48,865 nucleotides of DNA from the NCBI GenBank assembly GCA_017517385.1, contig JAFWZG010000008.1, positions 1 to 48,865 of the forward strand, read 5' to 3'. The position numbers were made by a program, and so were the translations under genes. Positions within the stretch are counted from its first letter, which is position 1, and each line of letters starts with the position of its first letter. Below the pieces are notes generated by a model that was not told the origin of the DNA, searched no databases, and saw nothing but the letters and a program-made list of their open reading frames with translations. This DNA is from Akkermansia sp. GTDB lineage: Bacteria > Verrucomicrobiota > Verrucomicrobiia > Verrucomicrobiales > Akkermansiaceae. This document shows, one piece after another, positions 1-8,441 of the stretch.

Positions 1-258
1 ATTACACTGGGTGCTGGATATGGCCTTCAATGAAGATTCCAGTCAGAAGAGAGCTGGTAACTCGGCTGAAAACTTTTCTCGATTACTTCGGTTCGCACGA
101 AACATCCTTAAACGCTACAAGGATACGCACCCAACGAAGTTGTCCTACCGGTCAATGAAATTTAAGGCTGCCTTGCAGGAAGATTTTGCGTTAGAGGTGC
201 TTAAGGCTGTTTTTGTATGACCTGTTTTGCATGACACTACTCCAATGCGTTTGCCCTG
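1..258 (+). mobile_element. 3' end of an ISAs1-family insertion sequence
   Basis: The first 258 bases hold the C-terminus of an ISAs1/H-repeat type transposase followed by a short tail. The tail ends in ATGCGTTTGCCCTG at 245-258. That resembles, from memory, the right terminal repeat of ISAs1 elements, which read CAGGGCAAACGCAT when viewed inward. The left end lies outside the window, so neither the matching terminal repeat nor a target duplication can be checked. Confidence 0.6.
2..220 (+). CDS. ISAs1-family transposase, C-terminal fragment
   Basis: The frame is open from the window edge and encodes the end of a DDE transposase of the ISAs1/H-repeat-associated family. The visible part starts with LHWVLDMAFNEDSSQKR and continues with GNSAENFSRLLRFARNILKR. 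This is the conserved C-terminal block that contains the catalytic glutamate region (HW-x-LD-x-x-F-x-ED) and the basic helix. About 72 residues are visible of an expected 350-400. The 5' part lies outside the window, so it is partial by position rather than demonstrably broken. Its function would be cut-and-paste movement of the element. The family assignment rests on pattern recognition only. Confidence 0.75.
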   Translation, partial: LHWVLDMAFNEDSSQKRAGNSAENFSRLLRFARNILKRYKDTHPTKLSYRSMKFKAALQEDFALEVLKAVFV

Positions 259-312
259 GAGGCTTTTGCGGGATGAATGGGTTAATTGGTGGCTGTATGA
301 CTTTGCGGTAAC

Positions 313-342
313 TTGTCAGTGGGTGGAGGGATGTGGTAAAAT
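313..342 (+). promoter_or_regulatory. Sigma70-type promoter of the FKBP gene
   Basis: The -35 is TTGTCA (313-318), the spacer is 18 nt and the -10 is TAAAAT (337-342). Only 6 nt separate the -10 box from the ATG at 349, so transcription should begin at or next to the start codon. This predicts a leaderless mRNA. Confidence 0.65.
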
Positions 343-348
343 GCCAGC

Positions 349-987
349 ATGACCGATCAGGAAAAAATGAAGAAAGTGATGGGGTACCTCATCGGCTACC
401 GTCTTGGCAGCCAGATGCTGCCCCAGATGCTGCCCGGTATCGAGGCTGATGACGTGGTGGCTGACATGCTCGCTAAGGGTGTGAAGGATGGCATTTCCGG
501 TGATGCTGATATGAGCATTATTGATGAGAAGGTGGAGGAGTATCAGAGCGCCTTCGTCAGCATGCTGCAGGAACGTGGCAAGAAGGCAGGTGAGGCTAAC
601 TTGGAAAAGGGCCGCCTGTACATGAAGGAGAATGGTAAGCGCGCTGAGGTGACCACTACTGAAAGCGGTTTGCAGTATGAGGTGCTCGTGCCCGGTGGCA
701 GTGAGAAGTATGATGCCGCTGTGCATGGCGATGCTCCCACCGCTGAGGTGATGTACAAGGGTACGCTTGTGGATGGTACCGTGTTTGATCAGTCTCGCCA
801 GCCCGTTAAGTTTAATATTCGTCAGGTTATCCCCGGTTTCACCGAGGCTCTGAAACTTATGCCCGTGGGTGCTAAGTGGAAGGTTACCATCCCGGCCAAT
901 CTTGCATATGGTGCTAATGGCCCCGGCAGCATCGGCCCGAACTCCACTCTCATCTTTGAGATGGAGCTTATCTCCCTGACTAAGTAA
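349..987 (+). CDS. FKBP-type peptidyl-prolyl cis-trans isomerase
   Basis: Encodes a 212-residue prolyl isomerase of the FKBP/Mip type, which speeds cis-trans isomerisation of Xaa-Pro bonds during folding. Residues 1-105 form the charged helical dimerisation region typical of FkpA/Mip proteins. Residues 110-212 form the FKBP domain, with recognisable blocks such as VMYKGTLVDGTVFDQS, VIPGFTEAL, LAYGANGPGSIGPNSTLIFE and a terminal MELISL. There is no signal peptide, so unlike Mip and FkpA it should be cytoplasmic unless the start lies further upstream. The ATG at 349 is favoured by the promoter only 6 nt upstream, and no in-frame alternative or ribosome binding site is evident. It is followed by a hairpin at 1003-1028. 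Confidence 0.9.
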   Translation: MTDQEKMKKVMGYLIGYRLGSQMLPQMLPGIEADDVVADMLAKGVKDGISGDADMSIIDEKVEEYQSAFVSMLQERGKKAGEANLEKGRLYMKENGKRAEVTTTESGLQYEVLVPGGSEKYDAAVHGDAPTAEVMYKGTLVDGTVFDQSRQPVKFNIRQVIPGFTEALKLMPVGAKWKVTIPANLAYGANGPGSIGPNSTLIFEMELISLTK

Positions 988-1002
988 TCCTTATTCTAAT
1001 TC

Positions 1003-1028
1003 ATGCCGGCAGGGATGCCCGCCGGCGT
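1003..1028 (+). terminator. Hairpin after the FKBP gene, possible terminator
   Basis: ATGCCGGC (1003-1010) pairs with GCCGGCGT (1021-1028). The stem is extended by GGG (1012-1014) with CCC (1018-1020) around an ATG triloop. The following T-rich stretch (TTTCCTT) is weak, so termination may be partial. Confidence 0.5.
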
Positions 1029-1044
1029 TTCCTTCCCCATTATT

Positions 1045-1224
1045 ATGCGTACAAGAACCGGTAAGTTTATTCGCAGCGGCCTTTTCATGGCACTTGGCGT
1101 ATTCTTTTTGCTTTACGCGCTCGGCATGCCTGCCAGCGGGTATCAGACAGCCTTTTATGCTTTTGCCGCCCTGGATATCATCTGGGCGGTGTGTCTGCTG
1201 GTGTCCGCTCTCCGTAATCACTGA
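1045..1224 (+). CDS. Small two-helix membrane protein
   Basis: Encodes a 59-residue protein with two hydrophobic segments, roughly residues 9-25 (GLFMALGVFFLLYALGM) and 32-55 (TAFYAFAALDIIWAVCLLVSAL), preceded by a basic N-terminus (MRTRTGKFIR). This suggests a small inner-membrane protein with both ends inside. I do not recognise a family. The ATG at 1045 is preferred over the in-frame ATG at 1003 because the upstream segment lies inside the hairpin and would add a proline/glycine-rich leader. It probably depends on read-through from the FKBP gene, since no clear promoter lies in front of it. It ends just before a terminator. Confidence 0.6.
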   Translation: MRTRTGKFIRSGLFMALGVFFLLYALGMPASGYQTAFYAFAALDIIWAVCLLVSALRNH

Positions 1225-1248
1225 TTATCTGTGATTACAGGCTTGTCC

Positions 1249-1285
1249 TCCGCTGTCATGAACCTGTGGCAGCGGATTTTTTTTC
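1249..1285 (+). terminator. Rho-independent terminator
   Basis: TCCGCTG (1249-1255) pairs with CAGCGGA (1270-1276), extended by one wobble and one C-G pair, and is followed by eight T residues. It ends the FKBP/small-membrane-protein transcript. Confidence 0.75.
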
Positions 1286-1339
1286 ATTTTTTTTATTTTT
1301 CCTTGAACAGAGGGTTATTTCATAGTGTTTAAATTGGTG

Positions 1340-1792
1340 ATGAGAAGTAGTCTGAGAATCGTTGTAATAATCCTGCTGGCTTTGGCGGGGATTGTTTTCA
1401 TGCAGTCCCGGACTATTGCATATGGTGAGCTGACGTGGACGCGGATTGGTTTTTACCCACTTGTTAAAAAGAGCATTCACGTGGTGAAGTATGAAGATAA
1501 AACGCTTTGCGCAGAAGTGCTGGATGAGGTTGAAGCGCCGTGGGTAAGAGCGAATGCTGACTATACACTTTCCGTATCCTACGGTCGTATTGGCCGTGAG
1601 ACCACTGTGAATTACTCGGTGATGGCGGATGAGTTTGTGCCTGCCCGCCCTCATGAAGTGTATGGGTATGATTTTAGTTTCACCACGTTGTTGAATGAGC
1701 GGGCGGATATGTTTCTCGGTCCCGAGATTGAGGCATTTCGTGAGCGCCTAGCAGCATGGGCTCGTGAGAAATCAGAATTGACAAATGGCTGA
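1340..1792 (+). CDS. Hypothetical protein with N-terminal membrane anchor
   Basis: Encodes about 150 residues with one hydrophobic segment at residues 4-20 (SLRIVVIILLALAGIVFMQ) and a mixed alpha/beta remainder that should face the periplasm. I recognise no family. The end is charged and helical (EAFRERLAAWAREKSE). The ATG at 1340 is chosen over the in-frame GTG at 1325. A weak promoter-like pair, TTGAAC then TGTTTA at 1326-1331 with a 17-nt spacer, would place the transcript start just before 1340. The rimO promoter overlaps its last codons, so the two genes are closely packed but have separate promoters. Confidence 0.6.
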   Translation: MRSSLRIVVIILLALAGIVFMQSRTIAYGELTWTRIGFYPLVKKSIHVVKYEDKTLCAEVLDEVEAPWVRANADYTLSVSYGRIGRETTVNYSVMADEFVPARPHEVYGYDFSFTTLLNERADMFLGPEIEAFRERLAAWAREKSELTNG

Positions 1793-1805
1793 AATATGGT
1801 AGTCT
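1778..1805 (+). promoter_or_regulatory. Promoter of rimO
   Basis: The -35 is a perfect TTGACA (1778-1783), the spacer is 16 nt and the -10 is TAGTCT (1800-1805). The rimO ATG follows after 6 nt, so the transcript should be leaderless. The -35 lies inside the preceding coding region. Confidence 0.65.
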
Positions 1806-1811
1806 GAGCGC

Positions 1812-3200
1812 ATGGCCGTTCAGTTTGCAATAGTTTCTCTTGGTTGTGCGAAAAATCTGGTGGATTCTGAGGTGATGGTAGATCGCCTTTTGGCCGCTGG
1901 CTATGAAAAGACTGAGCCTGAGAATGCAGCTCTGCTCATCGTTAACACCTGCGCTTTTATTGATCCCGCCAAGCAGGAGGCTATAGATACGATATTCGCG
2001 GCAGTGCGAGCTCGTGAGGCCGGAGAGGCTCCCTCTGACCAGAGGATTATGGTGGCCGGCTGTCTTTCTCAGCGCTATGCTCATGACCTCGTTAAGCTGA
2101 TGCCGGAGGTGGATTGCTTTATCGGCGTGGATAAGGTGTGCGAGGTGGCTGAAATTGCTGAAGCATGTCTGGCCGGGACGGCAGAAAAGGTGTACACCAC
2201 AAAGGTTTCTACGCTGGTGCCTGATTTCGGAGATACCCGCTATCGCCTTACTGCTCGCCATACGGCCTATGTGAAAATAGCTGAGGGCTGCAACCATGCA
2301 TGCGCTTATTGCGTGATTCCTCGTATTCGTGGTGGCCACCGCAGCCGCCCTCAGGCTAACATTCTTAGGGAGGTTCGTGCTTTGGTGGAGCAGGGGGTGA
2401 AGGAGGTGAACCTTATCGCTCAGGATACGACTTACTACGGCATGGATAAATGGGAAAAGCGTGCGGAGAAAACCAGCGGTGTGGATTCTTCTCGCGGTGA
2501 GTCTTTGGCCTCGTTGCTGCGAGAGATTAATGATATCCCCGGGGATTTTTGGGTTCGCGTGTTGTATACGCACCCCGCACACTGGAGCCGTGAGCTGATA
2601 GATGTTTTTGCTACCTGCGAGAAGGTGGTGAAGTATGTGGATATTCCCCTGCAGCATATCTCCGCTCACATTCTTGCTGAGCAGAGGAGAAAGACGGATG
2701 GTGACTACATCCGCACGCTGATTCGTGATTTGCGTGCAGCTGTGCCCGGAATTGGCCTGCGCACCACTTTTATCAGCGGCCTGCCGGGTGAAACGGAGGA
2801 GGACCATGCTGAGCTGCGAGATTTTATCCGCGAGTTCCGTTTTGAGCGCGCCGGCGTCTTCCCTTATTCCCGCGAGGAAGGTTCTCTGGCTGCGAAAATG
2901 AAAGGGCAGGTGCACCATGCCACTCGAAAACGCCGTGCGAATGAGCTCTCCATGATAATGGCCGGTATAGCTGATGAAATCGGTCAGGACTGTGTGGGGC
3001 AAACCATACGCGTGCTGGTGGATGAGCCGGGACTGGCCCGTGGCCCGTGGGATGCGCCGGATGTAGACGGTACGATTCACGTGGACCCCACATTGCCTGT
3101 AGGTGAGTTTGCTGAGGTGGAAATTGTGGATTCCATAGCATACGAGTTGTTCGCTGAAGGAGCGGAAGACGCGATTGAGCCGGACGATGATATGGCTTAA
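1812..3200 (+). CDS. rimO: Ribosomal protein S12 methylthiotransferase RimO
   Basis: A radical-SAM enzyme of 462 residues that adds a methylthio group to an aspartate of ribosomal protein S12. The N-terminal UPF0004 domain holds the three cysteines of the auxiliary iron-sulfur cluster: C12 (SLGCAKN), C47 (NTCAF) and C84 (AGCL). The radical-SAM cluster motif CxxxCxxC is C160, C164 and C167 (EGCNHACAYCVIP), followed by RGGHRSR. A TRAM domain fills about the last 70 residues. SLGCAKNLVDSE is a RimO-type start and separates it from MiaB. Length is close to the family norm of about 440, with a short acidic tail (AEGAEDAIEPDDDMA). The start is fixed by the promoter 6 nt upstream. Confidence 0.95.
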   Translation: MAVQFAIVSLGCAKNLVDSEVMVDRLLAAGYEKTEPENAALLIVNTCAFIDPAKQEAIDTIFAAVRAREAGEAPSDQRIMVAGCLSQRYAHDLVKLMPEVDCFIGVDKVCEVAEIAEACLAGTAEKVYTTKVSTLVPDFGDTRYRLTARHTAYVKIAEGCNHACAYCVIPRIRGGHRSRPQANILREVRALVEQGVKEVNLIAQDTTYYGMDKWEKRAEKTSGVDSSRGESLASLLREINDIPGDFWVRVLYTHPAHWSRELIDVFATCEKVVKYVDIPLQHISAHILAEQRRKTDGDYIRTLIRDLRAAVPGIGLRTTFISGLPGETEEDHAELRDFIREFRFERAGVFPYSREEGSLAAKMKGQVHHATRKRRANELSMIMAGIADEIGQDCVGQTIRVLVDEPGLARGPWDAPDVDGTIHVDPTLPVGEFAEVEIVDSIAYELFAEGAEDAIEPDDDMA

Positions 3201-3253
3201 GGCACAAATAGCAAAAAAAAGCGCACTGTACGTATAACTTCCGCACTAATAGC

Positions 3254-3283
3254 TTGCGGCGCGGAGGGAAAATGTGGTAGAAT
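3254..3283 (+). promoter_or_regulatory. Promoter of the opp operon
   Basis: The -35 is TTGCGG (3254-3259), the spacer is 18 nt and the -10 is TAGAAT (3278-3283). The -10 overlaps the in-frame ATG at 3282, so that codon cannot be the start. The next ATG at 3294 lies 10 nt after the -10 and gives a nearly leaderless message. Confidence 0.6.
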
Positions 3284-3293
3284 GCTCTCGTAC

Positions 3294-4619
3294 ATGCGTA
3301 AATATGTTATCAGGCGCCTGCTTTTGATGCCCGTCACTTTGATAGGCATCACCTTTGTGGTGTTTTGCCTTACACGCATGGTACCCGGTGGCCCTGTGGA
3401 TAGAATACTTCAGGAGCAGGCTATTGGTGCTTTGTGTGGCGAGCATTCTTCCGGTTCTAGTGGTGCTATGGTTAGTGAGCCGGATATTGAGCGCCTTGAG
3501 GAAATTTTTAACCTTCAGGAGCCCGTGTGGCTGGCGTACTTGCAGTGGCTTGGTATTCGCCGCCGTGAGGTGGAAATTGCCAAGGCTGAGTTTGGAGATG
3601 ACGATATGGCACAGCTTATCGTGACATCTCTGAGCGGGAACTCGTCCGTTATAGAAGTTCACAGAGAGGGAAATACTGTAAATTATAAGACTGAGCCTTG
3701 GTTTGAAGAGGAGGGGTGGCGTATACGCTTGGAGGATCCCATGCACCGCGCGGAGCGCCGTGCTCGCCGCCTCGGGGTGACTGATTCTGCTGCTATTAGT
3801 GAGATGGCAAAGAGCCCCGCTTGTTCTCGCTGGAGGGTGGTGGCATACAGAAAGGCCTATGATGGTTTGCTGCAGGGCTGCCTCGGCCGTTCATACAAGT
3901 ATAATGAACCCGTGGCGGATATGATGCTGGAACGCTTGCCGGTATCTCTTTATTTGGGGATATTGGGTGTGTTGATTGCCTATCTTGTGAGTATCCCGTT
4001 GGGCGTTTGCAAGGCGTTGAACCATAATGGTATTTTTGATGGTGTATCCAGTCTTTTTATTTTTGTGGGATACGCCGTGCCCGGGTTCGCGCTGGGGGCT
4101 GTACTGTTAGTGTATTTGGGGGCTCGTTTGGAGTGGTTCCCCTTGTACGGGCTCACAAGCCCGGATTTTGCGACGATGAGCTGGGGTGATAAGATTAAGG
4201 ATTTGGCCAGCCATACCGTACTGCCTCTCAGCTGTTACGTGGTATCATCCTTCGCCATGATTACCATGATGATGAAGAACAATCTCATGGGGCATATCTC
4301 CGCGGATTATGTTCGCACAGCCGTGGCCAAAGGGGTGCCGTTCCGCAGTGCTGTGTGGCGGCATGCATTCCGCAATTCCATTATTCCCTTGGCGTCCACA
4401 TTGGGCACGACGCTTTGTGGTGTGGTAGCCGGTTCTCTTCTCATTGAGCGTGTGTTTGATATTCAGGGGTTTGGACTGTTGAGTTTTCAAGCGCTTATGG
4501 ATAAGGATTACTCTCTTATCATGGGAACCCTGCTACTGAACTCTGTTTTAATCGTGGTGGGAAACTTGGTGTCTGACATTTTGGTAGCCTTCATAGATCC
4601 ACGCATCCGTTTCGACTGA
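3294..4619 (+). CDS. Peptide ABC transporter permease, OppB/YejB type
   Basis: An inner-membrane permease of 441 residues. It opens with the OppB signature (MRKYVIRRLLLMPVTLIGIT, a first membrane helix, then RMVPGGPVD) and ends with five more helices. The ATPase-contact EAA loop is VRTAVAKGVPFRSAVWRHAF followed by IIPLASTLG. Normal OppB proteins are about 310-340 residues. Here about 105 extra residues (roughly 90-195), charged and soluble, are inserted in the first periplasmic loop between WLAYLQWLGI and GLLQGCLGRSYKYNEPV. The start at 3294 is chosen because the promoter -10 covers the ATG at 3282. It overlaps oppC by one base (TGATG). The substrate is probably oligopeptides, inferred from the family. 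Confidence 0.88.
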   Translation: MRKYVIRRLLLMPVTLIGITFVVFCLTRMVPGGPVDRILQEQAIGALCGEHSSGSSGAMVSEPDIERLEEIFNLQEPVWLAYLQWLGIRRREVEIAKAEFGDDDMAQLIVTSLSGNSSVIEVHREGNTVNYKTEPWFEEEGWRIRLEDPMHRAERRARRLGVTDSAAISEMAKSPACSRWRVVAYRKAYDGLLQGCLGRSYKYNEPVADMMLERLPVSLYLGILGVLIAYLVSIPLGVCKALNHNGIFDGVSSLFIFVGYAVPGFALGAVLLVYLGARLEWFPLYGLTSPDFATMSWGDKIKDLASHTVLPLSCYVVSSFAMITMMMKNNLMGHISADYVRTAVAKGVPFRSAVWRHAFRNSIIPLASTLGTTLCGVVAGSLLIERVFDIQGFGLLSFQALMDKDYSLIMGTLLLNSVLIVVGNLVSDILVAFIDPRIRFD

Positions 4620-6217
4620 TGAACCGTAAGAATATCATAGGTTTGTTGCTCATATTGGCAGCCGCACTTGGTTGTGTGGCTGAGCTGTGCGGGTGGCTGA
4701 TACCCACCATTTCGTGGCCATTTACCGTGAGCCGTGAAATGAACCTACTCTCGGCTTCCGGCGATTGGCTACCGCTACTGGAGGTAAATGGGCGCATTCA
4801 CTGGTTCGGCTGGTTGAGTATGCTGCTGGTCGCCGGTGCGGGGCTTTACTTATTGATGCGCCGCTATGGCAGTATGCGGGTTGCGCCTGCGATAGCTCGC
4901 CGCTGGGCTAAGTTCCGTAGTTTCAAACGAGGGTATTGGTCTCTATTGCTGCTGATGCTGCTGCTGGTGGTGGCTGCTCTTGATCAGAGCGTGGTGGGCA
5001 AACGAGCTCTGCTTGTGCGCTATGGAGACTCTATCTATCTTCCTGCATTCAGCCGTGATATATATACCGGTGCGGAGTTCGGGCTCACCGGCAATGAGGC
5101 ACTGGCAGAGGCTGATTATCGCAAGCTGAAGGAGGAGTGCGGTAAGCCCGGTATGCCCTCCCTCGTTATCATGCCGCTGATTCCGTATGACGCCACGATG
5201 GACGTCGTTCCTTTCCCCACGGAGTGCCTTCCTATGAAGGGAGGCCGTGTGTATACACCGAAAGGTGAGAGCCTTTATAATGGCCAAGCTTGCCGCCTGT
5301 ATCCGAATGGGCGCACACATTTGAGGATGCGTTTTCGCCAAGGCGTGCCTGATGGCCATGCTCAGGGCTGGACCGAGGATGGCCGCGAAGTATTCACCGC
5401 CACGTATCGTGTGGGCGAGGTGACTGAAAGTTATTACTGGGGAGAAGGTAACCAGCAGGACTTCCTCGCGCTGACCTCTCCGGAAGAGGTATGCCGCGTG
5501 TATTATCATCCTGCGCCACCGCTTACAGGCGGGCACCTGCTGGGTACCAACAGCCAGGGGGCAGACATCGCGGCTTATTTGTACGGGGGATTGCAGGTAA
5601 ACATAAAAGCGGCTCTTTTTTATATACCGGCCATTTACGCTATCGGGTTGACTTTGGGAATGCTCATGGGGTATTTTGGCGGCGCAACGGATTTGCTTAC
5701 CCAGCGCATTATTGAGGTGTTTTCTCAGCTGCCCTTCCTGTTTGTTGTGATGATTTTGGCCGACTTGGTGCCACATGAGCTGCGCGGTATGTTCCTCATA
5801 TTAAGCCTTCTGGCTGCTTTTGGGTGGATTCATATCACCTATCTGGTGCGGACTGCCACCATGAAGGAAAAAACGCGTGATTATGTGGCAGCGGCTCGCG
5901 TAATGGGTGCCGGCGCCTGCCATATCCTCATCCGTCACATCCTGCCGAATCTCACCGGAATCATCGTCACCCTACTGCCCTTTAGCTTGGCAGCGGTAGT
6001 ACTTTCTCTCGCATCGTTGGATTACATGGGCTTCGGCCTGCCTGATACGTATGCCAGTTGGGGGCGCTTGCTGAATGATGGGCTTTCCAAATTATCCTGC
6101 CCTTGGGTGGTATCTTCTGCTTTCTTCTCGCTGGTCATCGTGCTGGTTCTCGTCACATTTGTGGGGGAGGCCGTGAGAGAATCCGTAGATCCGCGCCGCC
6201 ACACCTATTACGAATGA
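4619..6217 (+). CDS. Peptide ABC transporter permease, OppC/YejE type, with extra domain
   Basis: The second permease subunit, 532 residues against about 300-340 for typical OppC/YejE. The canonical core begins at residue 306 (HLLGTNSQGADIAAYLYGG) and includes the EAA loop near 420-445 (DYVAAARVMGAG, then RHILPN). Before it lie two additional membrane helices (about 5-31 and 62-80), the usual first helix (106-121) and a periplasmic insert of about 180 residues (122-300). Within the insert, 207-270 looks like MORN-variant repeats (YNGQACRLYPNG, MRFRQGVPDGHAQGW, EDGREVFTATYRVGE). MORN modules are unexpected in a permease loop. The start overlaps the oppB stop, and the end overlaps the oppA start (ATGA), so translation is coupled. 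Confidence 0.86.
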   Translation: MNRKNIIGLLLILAAALGCVAELCGWLIPTISWPFTVSREMNLLSASGDWLPLLEVNGRIHWFGWLSMLLVAGAGLYLLMRRYGSMRVAPAIARRWAKFRSFKRGYWSLLLLMLLLVVAALDQSVVGKRALLVRYGDSIYLPAFSRDIYTGAEFGLTGNEALAEADYRKLKEECGKPGMPSLVIMPLIPYDATMDVVPFPTECLPMKGGRVYTPKGESLYNGQACRLYPNGRTHLRMRFRQGVPDGHAQGWTEDGREVFTATYRVGEVTESYYWGEGNQQDFLALTSPEEVCRVYYHPAPPLTGGHLLGTNSQGADIAAYLYGGLQVNIKAALFYIPAIYAIGLTLGMLMGYFGGATDLLTQRIIEVFSQLPFLFVVMILADLVPHELRGMFLILSLLAAFGWIHITYLVRTATMKEKTRDYVAAARVMGAGACHILIRHILPNLTGIIVTLLPFSLAAVVLSLASLDYMGFGLPDTYASWGRLLNDGLSKLSCPWVVSSAFFSLVIVLVLVTFVGEAVRESVDPRRHTYYE

Positions 6218-8424
6218 AGACTCCCGATACCAGATTGTTTCGTAGTGTAAACCGATGGATGTTGCTCGCCGGTTTGGGGGTGACCACCTTGCTGTGCTGC
6301 AGTAGCTGTGATGGTGATGGGGCGGCTGATGGTCCGGCTTGGACGCCGCCGCCGGATTATACCATGCCGGAGGCATTCGTGGCAGGTGAAGATGTGCCTA
6401 CCTATGCCCGGCTTTGGACGATGCCGAAGGGCTTTCAGGGCTTTACAGAGCGCTGGAACAGGCGTAATGCTGCTCATGTGCAGAAGGCCCTTGAAGAGCG
6501 TCGTGAAGAGTGCGTGAATGCATTCGCCCGCCGCCTTGGTGCTTGTCCCGGCACTCGTGAGGCCGGTAGCGCCACTATCTGTACTCGCTCTGCCTTGCGC
6601 ACGGCGATATCACTTGGAGAGCGCCGCCGGGTGGGGGATTATCTTGTGTACCGAGAGCTGCGGGATATTCCACGCGGGCTTGAATGGCAAGATGGGCAGA
6701 ATGAACCTGAACTCGGTAGCCCTGAAGCTCGTAAGGGTGGCGTGCTGCGCCGTTCTCTGCAGCGTTCGTTCCCCGGTACGCTTTGCCTTTTTGGGCCGAA
6801 TAGCAATAATTCTACACGCCGGTATATCTATGATGATTTAGATGTTCCGCTTGTGCGTATTCATCCAGGCACCGGGCGCCTGATACCTGGCATTGCGAAG
6901 AAGTGGGCTGTTTCCGAGGATGGTCGTACCGTGTACTTTATGTTGGATGAAAGCGTGCGCTTTTCTAATGGGGCCCCGTTGACATCCCGTGATTTCATCA
7001 CATCACTTTTCGTCCGCACCTCTGATTACGCCGCGGAACCTTTCTTTGCAAATTATTACCTGAGCCGTTTTTCTCGTATAACCGTATATGGCAATGAGGC
7101 CATTGCTGTTACCTTGCAGGAACCAATGCCGGCAGCTCCATACTACGCCTCGATTCCGGCCAGTTGTACCCGCTTTTATGCTGAGTTCGGCCCGGATTAT
7201 CCCTCGCGTTACCTGTGGCGCCCCGCACCTACTACCGGTGCCTACCGAGTGGCGGCGGATGGTCTGATTATGGGCCGCCAGATTACACTGGAGAGGGTGC
7301 CTGACTGGTGGGGATATAATCGCCGCTATACGCGCTATAGCTGTAATGTGGACCGCATCGTCTACTCCTTTATTGCGGAGACGTCTAAAGCCCGAGAGCT
7401 GTTCCGCATCGGGCAGCTGGATGTGTTTAACGCTCGAGAGGCAGATTTCTGGTACGAGGGGTTGGAAGTGCAGCCTGTGCATAACGGCTACATTCAGCGA
7501 GTTCATTTTAACAATATATGGCCTCGTAACTGCCTAGGGGTATATCTGAATTGCTCCCGACCGCCGTTTAATGATATTAACGTCCGCATAGGTATGCACC
7601 ATGCGCTGAATATTCAGGAGGTTATCAATACGGTGTTCCGTGGTGATTATGACCGCATGGGCTCATATTTCACAGGCTTTGGCCGCTTCACGAACCCGAA
7701 TGTTACGGCTAGGCCGTATTCCCCGGAGCTGGCGCGTGAGTATTTTGCCCGAGCCGGGTATACGGAAGAAGGCGAGGATCGCATCCTCAGCCGTCCGGAT
7801 GGCACTCGCCTGCAGGTAGTCGTCACTTCTCGCATAGACCCCGTGTATGCCAACTGCATGAACTTGCTCCGCGAGGACGCCGCTGCCTGTGGGCTAGATC
7901 TTCGCTTTGAGCAGATGGATGACACCGTGTTCTTTAGCAAAGTGCGTGAGAAAAACTACACCGCCGGTATTTTCTCCGGAAATTTCTCACCTATCATCCC
8001 TGACCCCTCGCTATACTTCCGTTCTCAGGACGCTTACACGCCGGATGGCACACCGGTGAAAGGCAGCGCAAACGTGACAGCCACGGCTTCGCCAGAGATG
8101 GATGACGCTATTCTGGCCTGTCAAACTGCCCGCACGGAAGAGGAGGCTATCACGGCCCATCATCGTGTGCAGCAGCTTATTCATGACGAGGCTTGTTGGG
8201 TGCCGGGATGGACTGCCGCATACTGCCGTTTTGCTCAGTGGCGCTGGCTGAAATGGCCGCAGACACCGGATTGCAACTTCTGTCCTCCCCGCTATGCGGA
8301 TCCGCTGGATAGCCATCTGTACTGGATAGATGAAGAAGAGCGTGCGCGTACCCTTCGAGCCAGAGCCGCAAATGAAAGCTTCCCTGAGCAGGAGATAGAT
8401 GTGCCGCTGCCTGCTGAACATTAA
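6214..8424 (+). CDS. Extracellular peptide-binding lipoprotein, OppA type
   Basis: The solute-binding component of the transporter (SBP_bac_5 family), 736 residues. The N-terminus has a basic stretch, a hydrophobic segment (WMLLAGLGVTTLLCC) and a cluster of cysteines ending in SSC-D at C32, consistent with a lipoprotein signal though the lipobox is not canonical. Typical OppA is about 540 residues. Here about 160 extra residues, arginine-rich and without recognised motifs, lie between the signal and the start of the binding fold near residue 190 (DDLDVPLVRIHPGTGRLIPG). The binding fold itself is clear (GIAKKWAVSEDGRTVYFML, VRFSNGAPLTSRDF). The ATG at 6214 overlaps the oppC stop (ATGA). A longer open frame starting at 6103 is rejected because it lies inside oppC. 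Confidence 0.88.
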   Translation: MKTPDTRLFRSVNRWMLLAGLGVTTLLCCSSCDGDGAADGPAWTPPPDYTMPEAFVAGEDVPTYARLWTMPKGFQGFTERWNRRNAAHVQKALEERREECVNAFARRLGACPGTREAGSATICTRSALRTAISLGERRRVGDYLVYRELRDIPRGLEWQDGQNEPELGSPEARKGGVLRRSLQRSFPGTLCLFGPNSNNSTRRYIYDDLDVPLVRIHPGTGRLIPGIAKKWAVSEDGRTVYFMLDESVRFSNGAPLTSRDFITSLFVRTSDYAAEPFFANYYLSRFSRITVYGNEAIAVTLQEPMPAAPYYASIPASCTRFYAEFGPDYPSRYLWRPAPTTGAYRVAADGLIMGRQITLERVPDWWGYNRRYTRYSCNVDRIVYSFIAETSKARELFRIGQLDVFNAREADFWYEGLEVQPVHNGYIQRVHFNNIWPRNCLGVYLNCSRPPFNDINVRIGMHHALNIQEVINTVFRGDYDRMGSYFTGFGRFTNPNVTARPYSPELAREYFARAGYTEEGEDRILSRPDGTRLQVVVTSRIDPVYANCMNLLREDAAACGLDLRFEQMDDTVFFSKVREKNYTAGIFSGNFSPIIPDPSLYFRSQDAYTPDGTPVKGSANVTATASPEMDDAILACQTARTEEEAITAHHRVQQLIHDEACWVPGWTAAYCRFAQWRWLKWPQTPDCNFCPPRYADPLDSHLYWIDEEERARTLRARAANESFPEQEIDVPLPAEH

Positions 8425-8441
8425 AGCCCCGCATTTATATT

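Noticed and set aside
1003..1044. Longer start for the small membrane protein
   Set aside because: It lies inside a terminator-like hairpin and adds residues unlike a membrane-protein N-terminus.
1214..1238. GTAATCAC / GTGATTAC inverted repeat after the small membrane protein gene
   Set aside because: It overlaps the stop codon and precedes a much better terminator, with no indication of function.
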